Of a stretch of 6,682 bases of DNA, positions 1 to 6,031 are shown piece by piece (position 1 is the first letter of the stretch; each line of letters opens with the position of its first letter). Source of the stretch: Anaerolineae bacterium (GTDB lineage: Bacteria > Chloroflexota > Anaerolineae > UBA1429). The stretch lies in NCBI GenBank assembly GCA_016928125.1, contig JAFGLK010000537.1, positions 1 to 6,682 on the forward strand, in the 5' to 3' direction. The translations under genes and the position numbers were made by a program. Under the pieces are notes generated by a model that saw nothing but the letters and a program-made list of their open reading frames with translations, was not told where the DNA came from and searched no databases.

Positions 1-239
1 AACCCGATCTCGACGCCCAGGATCTGCGCAGCCCGGAGGGCTTCTTCGTGGCGAATGGCGATCACCTCCTCGAGAGAGGGTTTGGCCCCGCCAGCGTACA
101 GTCCGCCCGACTCGGATCGCTCGCCATGGGTCAAGGCCAGCACCTTGACCTCGTCGCCCTTGCGGGCATGCTTGGCGAGGGTGCCGCCCGAACGAGAGCA
201 AAAGTCAGCACAATGCGCGCTCACGGTCAGAATTCTCAT
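1..239 (-). CDS. PIG-L/LmbE-superfamily protein, GalB-like branch (partial, C-terminus beyond left edge)
   Basis: Only the first 79 codons are visible, beginning MRILTVSAHCADFCSRSGG at the ATG read from 239 to 237. The pattern is a short beta strand, an AH-x-x-D motif, then GGT, a helix and a second strand (VKVLALTHGERSES), followed by a helix with an RHEEALRAAQILG-like segment. This is the N-terminal Rossmann-like fold of PIG-L/LmbE zinc proteins. Classical N-acetylglucosaminyl deacetylases carry AHPDD, where the first Asp is the general base. Here that position is Ala11, while the metal-ligand candidates His9 and Asp12 remain. The AHxADF form followed by GER-ES is what I recall from 4-oxalomesaconate hydratase (GalB) and relatives, so a hydratase or lyase-type role is more likely than sugar deacetylation. 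The substrate cannot be told from this fragment. The start is supported by an AAGGA ribosome-binding site 8 nt upstream. The gene is divergent from thiI. Confidence 0.8.
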   Translation of the reverse strand, partial: MRILTVSAHCADFCSRSGGTLAKHARKGDEVKVLALTHGERSESGGLYAGGAKPSLEEVIAIRHEEALRAAQILGVEIG

Positions 240-247
240 CTTTCGTT

Positions 248-252
248 TCCTT
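248..252 (-). promoter_or_regulatory. Ribosome-binding site of the PIG-L-family gene
   Basis: The minus strand reads AAGGA here, within GAAGGAAA, with 8 nt before the ATG at 239-237. This is close to ideal spacing and fixes the start of the partial minus-strand gene. Confidence 0.7.
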
Positions 253-287
253 CAGTTGGGGATGGCATGATGGTCGAGAGTACCCCA

Positions 288-321
288 GATGGGATCGCCC
301 ACCATACGGGGCGGGCCCATC
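288..321 (-). other. Stem-loop at the predicted 5' end of the PIG-L gene leader
   Basis: On the plus strand GATGGG (288-293) is complementary to CCCATC (316-321), and CGCCC (296-300) to GGGCG (309-313). This gives 11 Watson-Crick pairs separated by a 2x2 internal loop and closed by an 8-nt loop. If the minus-strand promoter at 331-359 is real, its transcript starts near 324, so the hairpin would form almost at the 5' end of an 85-nt leader. Neither strand shows a T-run after it, so a rho-independent terminator is unlikely. A role in mRNA stability or a leader control element is possible but unproven. Confidence 0.4.
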
Positions 322-330
322 GGCTCCCCT

Positions 331-359
331 ATTGTACTGATCTGGCGCCAGCTTGCCTA
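331..359 (-). promoter_or_regulatory. Candidate sigma70-type promoter for the PIG-L-family gene
   Basis: Read on the minus strand, TAGGCA (359-354; four of six matches to TTGACA) is followed by 17 nt and TACAAT (336-331; five of six matches to TATAAT). The predicted start near 324 gives a leader of roughly 85 nt before the ATG at 239. The spacer contains a perfect 10-bp palindrome, CTGGCGCCAG (342-351), a possible operator. The -35 element is weak and this is a pattern match only. Confidence 0.4.
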
Positions 360-464
360 GTGCTGACGCATACGCCTCGGCCAAGGGCCCCTCCAATGGG
401 CAGCGAGGTGGGGATGGAACGGGAAGGGGGAACTCGCCGCCCCCCGGGCGCCCGAGCCCGCCGA

Positions 465-492
465 TTGACGCGACTGCACGGCACACTATAAT
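465..492 (+). promoter_or_regulatory. Sigma70-type promoter for thiI (and possibly the downstream genes)
   Basis: TTGACG (465-470; five of six matches to the -35 consensus) is followed by a 16-nt spacer and a perfect TATAAT (487-492). Transcription would begin near 499, giving a leader of only about 15 nt that contains the AAAGGGTGG ribosome-binding region (501-509) just before the ATG at 514. An A/T-rich hexamer stands out in this GC-rich surrounding, which raises confidence. The tight leader leaves no room for a riboswitch. Confidence 0.75.
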
Positions 493-513
493 GCCAGATG
501 AAAGGGTGGACGT

Positions 514-1638
514 ATGGGTCTGATCCTGCTCAGATATGGGGAACTGGCTCTCAAGGGGCGCAACCGCCACTTTTTTCTGCGACGGCTGCGACGCAACCTG
601 CGTGCCTGCCTCAAGGCCAACGACATCGCGGGCCAGGTGACTTCGGTAGGCCAGCGCATCTACGTCGAGACGGAGGCCGTCGAGCGCGCCCTGGAGCCCC
701 TGAGCCGCGTCTTTGGCCTGGTCTCGCTCAGCCCGGCCATTCATGCGGCCCGGGATATCGAGGCGATCGTCGCCGAGTGCGTGCGCCAGGCCCAGATGGC
801 CGGGGTCAGGCCGGGCGTCTCCTTCCGCGTGCGAGCGCGCCGCGCCGACAAGACCTTCCCGCTCATCTCGCCAGAGATCGACCGCCTGGCGGGCGAGGCT
901 ATCGTCCATGCTACCCAGGGCGATGTGGACCTGTCGCGCGACGCCGATGTGACCATCGGCGTGGAGATCACCCGCGAGCACGTGCTGGTGTTCGGCGACG
1001 TGGTGCCCGCCGAGGGAGGGCTGCCTTTGGGCGTGGAGGGGCGCGTCGTGGCGCTCATCTCAGGCGGCATCGACTCGCCGGTGGCCGCCTGGCTGATGAT
1101 GAAGAGGGGCTGCTACGTCGTGCCGGTCCACTTTTGCCAGAACGAGGTTGAGCAGGCCAAGGCTCTCGACAACATCGCGCTCTTGGGGCAGTACAGCTAT
1201 GGCTGGACCATGCGCCCAGTGATTTTGAGCCACCGGGAGGTCATCGAGCCGACGCTGCTCAAGCTGAGAGCGCTGGGCGACGAGCGCTGGAGCTGCATCT
1301 TCTGCAAGCGCGCCCTGATCCTCAAGGCCTGCGAGATAGCCGACGAGCTAGGCGCGCACGCCGTGGTGATGGGCGACTCGCTGGGCCAGGTGGCCAGCCA
1401 AACCCTGCCTAATCTGGAGGTGATCTCTCACGGGATGCCCAAGCCGATTCTCAGGCCGCTGATCGGCCTGGACAAGACCGAAATCGTAGAGCTCGCCCGC
1501 CACATCGGCTCCTTTGACATCTCGACGCGCGCCGCTGCGGATTGCCCTTTTTTGCCCGCGCACCCCGTGACGCGAGGCACGCTGGCCAGGCTGCAGGCCA
1601 TCTCCGAGCAATTGGACCAGATGGATGAGCCGGCCTAA
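514..1638 (+). CDS. thiI: tRNA 4-thiouridine synthase ThiI, rhodanese-less, with CxxC Fe-S-type cysteines
   Basis: ThiI adenylates uridine 8 of tRNA using ATP and replaces the oxygen with sulfur to give 4-thiouridine; in some bacteria it also serves thiamine thiazole synthesis. The 374-residue protein has the N-terminal ferredoxin-like region (LLRYGELALKGRNRHFF, residues 5-21), a THUMP domain (about 58-165) and a PP-loop ATPase domain with SGGIDSPVA at 183-191. The family segment GDSLGQVASQTLPNL lies at 287-301. It ends without the rhodanese domain of E. coli ThiI, so sulfur must arrive another way. Cys261-x-x-Cys264 and Cys344 match in spacing the three cysteines that hold an iron-sulfur cluster in archaeal ThiI, as I recall it. 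The start at 514 follows a strong promoter and an AAAGGGTGG ribosome-binding region. The last 14 nt overlap the next gene. The family assignment is firm; the Fe-S dependence is inferred. Confidence 0.94.
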   Translation: MGLILLRYGELALKGRNRHFFLRRLRRNLRACLKANDIAGQVTSVGQRIYVETEAVERALEPLSRVFGLVSLSPAIHAARDIEAIVAECVRQAQMAGVRPGVSFRVRARRADKTFPLISPEIDRLAGEAIVHATQGDVDLSRDADVTIGVEITREHVLVFGDVVPAEGGLPLGVEGRVVALISGGIDSPVAAWLMMKRGCYVVPVHFCQNEVEQAKALDNIALLGQYSYGWTMRPVILSHREVIEPTLLKLRALGDERWSCIFCKRALILKACEIADELGAHAVVMGDSLGQVASQTLPNLEVISHGMPKPILRPLIGLDKTEIVELARHIGSFDISTRAAADCPFLPAHPVTRGTLARLQAISEQLDQMDEPA

Positions 1639-4273
1639 GGCGTCCGCCTGGCCCCATAGCGCCCGCTCCTGGGCCCTGGCCGCCCTGGGCTTGCTCCTTC
1701 TCGTCGGTACGGCCTGTCGGGGTCCCGCCACGCCCACGCCTGTGCCGCCCTTGGAGCGTCCGTCAGCGACGCCTGCAATGCCCGGCGCCTTTGCCACCAG
1801 CACCCCTCCCCAATCGACCGCGACCGCTGGGGTTACCCCGGCCGCCATAGCGACGCGGCCCAGCCCCGAGGCGCGCTCGTCGCCCAGCTCCATGGTCCCG
1901 CCCTCAGATCTGGACGCGCCGGAGATCGTGGCGACCGTCTCCCTGGGAGGGCAGCCGGAAGCGGGGCGTGAGCCGAGCGGCCTGGCGCGCCTGAGCGATC
2001 GGTTGTACGTGGCGCATCGTGCCAGCGACTCGGTGAGCCTCATCGCCGATGCGCGCGTGATCAAGACCTTGCCGGTGGGCCGGGCGCCGGTGGCCATCGT
2101 GGCCAGCCAGGCCCTCGGGCGTCTCTATGTGGCCAACGGAGGTGACGCCAGCCTGTCGGTCATGGAGGATGAGCGCGTGCGCGCCACCTGGCCCCTCGAG
2201 AGTGAGCCAGCCGCGCTGGCGCTGGTGGGCAAGGAGCTGTGGATCGGCCCGGCCTTTGGCCAGGCCATCGCGATCCTCTCGGCCGAGACCGGTGCGCTCC
2301 TGGGGGAGGTGCCCCTGCCCAAGATGGAGCTGATCAGCGAGCTGGCCGTCGCTCCCGATGGGGCCACCGTCTACGCAGGCTCCTTCTCGACGCTCTACGT
2401 CGTGGACGTGGCGGGCCGTCGCGTCGTGGACGAGGTGGGATTGCCAGCTATCAGCGCGCTAGCGCGCTCGTCCGATGGCCAGGCCCTCTACCTGACCGGG
2501 TACGATCCCGAGGCGCAGACGTCGCTGCTGCGTGTTCTGGATGCCCACACACTGCAGACCGAGGCACGTGCGGCGGTGCCCTCGGATACCGTCGAGATCG
2601 TGGTGGACTCCAATGGGCGTCGCATCTATCTGCTCTCGGATCTGCCGAATCTCATCACCGTCCTGGATGCACGCAGCCTGACGCAGCTAGCTGGCAGCGC
2701 CGTTGGCTATGGACCACGCTACGCGCTCCTGGACGCCTCCGGCGAGCGGCTGTACGTGGCCAGTCGTCGAGCCGACAGCCTGACGGTTCTCGATGCCGAG
2801 ACGCTCAAGCGCCTGGCGGTCGTGCCTCTGGCCACGCGCATCAACGCCATGGCCGTCGATCCCTTGAGTGGCCGGCTCTACATGACCTCTGGCAGCAGCG
2901 ATGAAATCTGGGTCTACGATGGCGTTCAGCGGGTGGACACCTGGGCTGCTGACCCCTTTCCGGGCGAGATCGCCGTACTGCCCCAGCAGGGCCAGGTAGC
3001 GGTTCTGAGTCAGGCTGCCGGGGATCTCGCGCTGTTTGGTCAGGGTGGCGATCTGGTGACGCGCATCGAGTTGGGCGAAGGGGGAGAGGGCCTGCTGATC
3101 GACGAGCCGACCGCCCGCATCTATGCGGGGGGCGTTCTGCTCAACCTTCAGCTCGAGCGCGCCCGCGATCTGCGCGTGCAGAGCGGGATGGGCACAGTCG
3201 AGGCGCCGGTGCAGGTCGTTCTTGACACCCGCCGCGGGCGGGCCTACGGGGTGGTGTTCAATGGCATACCGGGCTCCAACGGTGGCTACATCGTGCGCCC
3301 GCTGGACGGGGAGGAATGGCCCACCTGGGGACGGCTCAGCGTGGTGGATGCCCTCTATGATGAGGAGCTGGACCGGTTCTATACCATCTGGGTGCGCATG
3401 GGCACGGCCGGGCTTCAAGTGGACCGTGCCGAAGACGGCCAGCCGCTCTATGACCTGCGCCTCTCGGAGGCACCGTCTTTGCTCGGGCTGAACCCCGCCA
3501 CGGGGCACCTCTGGCTGGCGCTCGTCGAGCGGGGGGGCACGCCTGAGGAGCCGGTGGCCCAACTGAGGGCGTATGACACGCACAGCATGGCCGTGGTGGC
3601 CGAGATCGAGCTTCCCGCGCCCGCCGATGCTATGGCGATGGATCCGCGCAATGGTCTGGTCTACGTGGCGAGCAATGCGCTGAGCCAGCTCATGGTGATC
3701 GCAGATGTGGCCCTGACAGCCCCCGTAGGCGCTCAGGCTGTGCCCACGGTGACGCCCAGGTCATCTGCGACGTTGTCCCCCGCGCGCCCCACACCGGCGC
3801 CCACTATCACCTGTGACCTGCCCGCCGATCAGGCCTTCAGGAGCGCCTGGGGCCAGGTTGGCGGAGTGGATGCCCTCGGCTGCCCCTATGGCGAGGCGCA
3901 AGAGACGGCTTGGGCCGTGCAGCCCTTTGAGGGCGGCCACATGTACTGGCGCGGGGCCGGCGAGGGCGCGATCTTTGTGCTCCTGGACGACGGCACCTTG
4001 CTGACCTTCGGGGATACCTGGCGCGAGGACATGCCGTCGATCAGTTGTGAGGCCACGCCGCCGGCCGGTCGTCTGCAGCCGGTGCGCGGCTTTGGCCTGC
4101 TCTGGTGCCGTGAGCCCCGCCTGCGCCAGGCCCTGGGCTGGGCCTTGGAGCTCGAGGCGGGCTTTCCGGGGCTGTATCAACCCTACGCTCAGGGCGCTCT
4201 GTTCAGAGATGCTCAGGGCGCCGTGTACGCCTTGTTCAGCGACGGTCGCTGGCTCGCAGTACCAGTCCCGTAG
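1625..4273 (+). CDS. Surface lipoprotein with about 14 YVTN-type propeller blades and a duplicated C-terminal domain
   Basis: The 882-residue product begins with a basic n-region, a hydrophobic core (ALAALGLLLLVG) and Cys31 in LVGTAC, a plausible though not ideal lipobox, so it is probably a lipid-anchored exported protein. Residues 32-98 form a Pro/Thr/Ser-rich linker. About 14 repeats with an (R/T)-hydrophobic-Y strand followed by a VLD-like strand start near 126, 166, 204, 248, 287, 333, 375, 417, 457, 498, 539, 584, 628 and 678; clear examples are RLYVANGGDASLSVM and RLYVASRRADSLTVLD. These are YVTN/YncE-like beta-propeller blades, about 42 residues each. A second Pro/Thr linker (700-729) leads to a C-terminal domain (730-882) made of two similar halves, each with an aromatic start, LG(W/C), QP(F/Y)xxG and DGxL/DGRW. 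The only cysteines after Cys31 are four in this domain (730, 753, 808, 828). The ligand is unknown. The ATG overlaps thiI by 14 nt with no strong ribosome-binding site, which suggests translational coupling. Confidence 0.85.
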   Translation: MSRPKASAWPHSARSWALAALGLLLLVGTACRGPATPTPVPPLERPSATPAMPGAFATSTPPQSTATAGVTPAAIATRPSPEARSSPSSMVPPSDLDAPEIVATVSLGGQPEAGREPSGLARLSDRLYVAHRASDSVSLIADARVIKTLPVGRAPVAIVASQALGRLYVANGGDASLSVMEDERVRATWPLESEPAALALVGKELWIGPAFGQAIAILSAETGALLGEVPLPKMELISELAVAPDGATVYAGSFSTLYVVDVAGRRVVDEVGLPAISALARSSDGQALYLTGYDPEAQTSLLRVLDAHTLQTEARAAVPSDTVEIVVDSNGRRIYLLSDLPNLITVLDARSLTQLAGSAVGYGPRYALLDASGERLYVASRRADSLTVLDAETLKRLAVVPLATRINAMAVDPLSGRLYMTSGSSDEIWVYDGVQRVDTWAADPFPGEIAVLPQQGQVAVLSQAAGDLALFGQGGDLVTRIELGEGGEGLLIDEPTARIYAGGVLLNLQLERARDLRVQSGMGTVEAPVQVVLDTRRGRAYGVVFNGIPGSNGGYIVRPLDGEEWPTWGRLSVVDALYDEELDRFYTIWVRMGTAGLQVDRAEDGQPLYDLRLSEAPSLLGLNPATGHLWLALVERGGTPEEPVAQLRAYDTHSMAVVAEIELPAPADAMAMDPRNGLVYVASNALSQLMVIADVALTAPVGAQAVPTVTPRSSATLSPARPTPAPTITCDLPADQAFRSAWGQVGGVDALGCPYGEAQETAWAVQPFEGGHMYWRGAGEGAIFVLLDDGTLLTFGDTWREDMPSISCEATPPAGRLQPVRGFGLLWCREPRLRQALGWALELEAGFPGLYQPYAQGALFRDAQGAVYALFSDGRWLAVPVP

Positions 4274-4332
4274 CCTTGTCTTGTCCAACCCCACGAACTG
4301 GGTCGCAAGGCCCATAGATCGGAAAGAAGCCC

Positions 4333-5898
4333 ATGAAGCCACGTAGAAGAGCGGGAATTCTATGCCACCCGACCAGCCTCCCAAGCCTCCATGGCATCGG
4401 CGACTTGGGCGCAGGTGCGCTGCGCCTGATCGACTTTCTCGCCGAGGCGGGCCAGACGCTATGGCAGATCTTGCCTCTCGGCCCCACGGGGTATGGCGAC
4501 TCGCCCTATCAGCCCTTCTCTGCCTTTGCTGGCAACCCCCTGCTGATCGACCCGTACCAGCTTTTGGAGGATGGGCTTCTGGACGAGGCGGAGCTAGCGC
4601 TGAATGAGCCCTTCCCCAACGAGCGGGTGGACTATGGCCGGGTGATCGGCTACAAGGCCCATCTGCTACGTTGCGCCCACGAGCGGCTGCGAGCCGACGC
4701 CCCGGCGTACCTGCTGGCCGAGCTTGCCGACTTTGAGGCCCGGGAGGCTACCTGGCTGAATGATTACGCGCTGTTTATGGCCCTCAAGCGCCGCTTCAGC
4801 TGGGCGCCGTGGATCGACTGGCCGCGCGAGATGGCCCTGCGGCAGCCCGAGGCCCTGACCCACTGGTGTGAGGAGCTCGAGGATGAGGTGCGCTATGAAA
4901 AGAGCGCCCAGTTCCTGTTCGAGCGCCAGTGGCAGGCGATTCGGGCGTTCGCGCACGGCCGTGGCATACAGATCATGGGGGACATGCCCATCTTTGTGGG
5001 GCACGACAGCGCCGATGTGTGGAGCCACCAGGAGCTGTTTCAGCTCGACGAGCAGGGTCGGCCTCAGGTGGTGGCAGGCGTGCCCCCCGACTATTTCAGC
5101 CCCACTGGCCAGCTCTGGGGCAATCCGCACTACCGTTGGGACCGGATGAGGGCCCAGGGCTATGCGTGGTGGCTGCGGCGCCTCAAGCGCGCACTGTCAC
5201 AGGTCGATCTGGTGCGACTGGATCATTTCCGCGGCTTTTCGGGGTACTGGGAGGTGCCCGGAGACGCCGAGACGGCTATGCATGGCCGTTGGGTCAAGGG
5301 GCCGGGGGCCGAACTCCTACAGGCCGTGGAGCGCCAGTTGGGCCAACTGCCCATCGTCGCCGAGGACCTGGGCCTGATCACGCCCGATGTGGAGGCCCTG
5401 CGCGAGCGCTTTGGGCTGCCAGGCATGCGCGTGCTGCAATTCGCCTTTGACTCGGACGCCAGCAACACCCATCTGCCACACAACTACCCGGCCAATTGCG
5501 TGGTCTACACTGGCACCCACGATAACGACACGACCCTGGGCTGGTATGGCAACGGTCAAGGGCCTGCCCGACACCGCGCGCGGCTCTACACGGGCAGCAG
5601 CGGCTATGACATGCACTGGGCTCTGATACGTGTGGCGCTGACCTCTGTGGCCGACACAGTCATCGTGCCGCTTCAGGATGTGCTCGGGCTGGGCAGCGAG
5701 GCGCGCATCAACACGCCCGGCAACCCCTCTGGCAATTGGACCTGGCGCTACCGCGACGAGCAGCTTCAGCCGGCCCTGGCCGTCGCCTTGCGGGATCTCT
5801 GCGAGGTCACGGGCCGCACGGAGGTCAAAGCCGAGCCATCTGCCGCGGAGGAGCCGGCCGAGATCGACTACGAGGAGCCATTCTACACTCGCTCCTAA
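4333..5898 (+). CDS. malQ: 4-alpha-glucanotransferase (amylomaltase, GH77)
   Basis: MalQ cleaves an alpha-1,4 glucan and transfers the released chain to another glucan or glucose; it acts in the cytoplasm in maltodextrin and glycogen turnover. The 521-residue protein starts with RRRAGILCHPTSLPS, then GIGDLGAGA and GDSPYQPFSAFAGNP (55-69), all typical of the family. The catalytic acids are present: nucleophile Asp297 in VRLDHFRGF, acid/base Glu344 in PIVAEDLG and the stabilising Asp397 in GTHDNDT. The loop PPDYFSPTGQLWGNPHYRWD (251-270) is the family's active-site lid region. The length is close to that of thermophile and Chloroflexota amylomaltases. The last 25 or so residues form an acidic Glu/Pro tail beyond the usual end at the LCEVTGR-like helix. 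The start has GGAAAGAAG (4321-4329) just upstream. It lies 59 nt behind the lipoprotein gene, with no convincing promoter of its own, so co-transcription is likely. Confidence 0.95.
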   Translation: MKPRRRAGILCHPTSLPSLHGIGDLGAGALRLIDFLAEAGQTLWQILPLGPTGYGDSPYQPFSAFAGNPLLIDPYQLLEDGLLDEAELALNEPFPNERVDYGRVIGYKAHLLRCAHERLRADAPAYLLAELADFEAREATWLNDYALFMALKRRFSWAPWIDWPREMALRQPEALTHWCEELEDEVRYEKSAQFLFERQWQAIRAFAHGRGIQIMGDMPIFVGHDSADVWSHQELFQLDEQGRPQVVAGVPPDYFSPTGQLWGNPHYRWDRMRAQGYAWWLRRLKRALSQVDLVRLDHFRGFSGYWEVPGDAETAMHGRWVKGPGAELLQAVERQLGQLPIVAEDLGLITPDVEALRERFGLPGMRVLQFAFDSDASNTHLPHNYPANCVVYTGTHDNDTTLGWYGNGQGPARHRARLYTGSSGYDMHWALIRVALTSVADTVIVPLQDVLGLGSEARINTPGNPSGNWTWRYRDEQLQPALAVALRDLCEVTGRTEVKAEPSAAEEPAEIDYEEPFYTRS

Positions 5899-5934
5899 CG
5901 ATACGCACAGCCCGGCTGTTATCCAGATCTCTCA

Positions 5935-5997
5935 GACCAAAGGCACAAAGGAACACCAAGGTCTTGGTGTCCCTTTGCTTTGCGTCTTTGTGGTGAA
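5935..5997. repeat. CAAAG-rich imperfect inverted repeat between convergent genes
   Basis: CAAAGGAACACCAAG (5946-5960) is the reverse complement of CTTGGTGTCCCTTTG (5963-5977) except for one mismatch, with GT between them. With the top pair opened, this forms a 14-bp hairpin with a GGTC loop. Outside the core, the left flank ACCAAAGGCA (5937-5946) and the right flank CTTTGCGTCTTTGTGGT continue the dyad with small insertions, so the whole unit spans about 60 bp. It is A/T-richer than the genes around it. I recall similar ACCACAAAGGCACAAAGGACACCAAG elements, dispersed and palindromic, in Chloroflexota and other environmental genomes. It lies 37 nt after the malQ stop and 35 nt past the stop of the convergent aldo/keto reductase gene. 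It could act as a weak bidirectional terminator, but neither arm has a proper T-run. A miniature mobile repeat is the other reading. Confidence 0.7.
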
Positions 5998-6031
5998 CGG
6001 TGACTGAACGTAGCCCCGAGGCGGATAGACG

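Noticed and set aside
445..454. CGGGCGCCCG palindrome just upstream of the thiI -35 box
   Set aside because: A ten-base G/C-only palindrome in a G/C-rich stretch is likely by chance; the position would suit an operator, but nothing else supports it.
205..981. 258-codon minus-strand open frame covering the intergenic region and the first part of thiI
   Set aside because: It lies opposite a confident thiI, crosses the start of the minus-strand PIG-L gene in another frame, and its translation has no recognisable domain. Long antisense frames are common in GC-rich DNA.
1348..2097. 249-codon minus-strand open frame across the thiI/lipoprotein junction
   Set aside because: It is antisense to two supported genes, with no recognisable motif and no convincing start signals.
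2687..3583. 298-codon minus-strand open frame inside the lipoprotein gene
   Set aside because: Its translation is low-complexity and Arg/His/Gly-rich without family motifs, while the plus strand encodes clear propeller repeats throughout.
4237..4251. CAGCGAC-G-GTCGCTG dyad near the end of the lipoprotein gene
   Set aside because: The one-base loop cannot form a hairpin as drawn, no T-run follows, and it lies inside coding sequence for the conserved DGRW segment.
4274..4310. Possible terminator or promoter between the lipoprotein gene and malQ
   Set aside because: A nested weak stem can be drawn (CCTTG with CAAGG, CCCA with TGGG), but it has no T-run. The TTGTCC hexamer has no -10 box at usable spacing. 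Neither is good enough to call.
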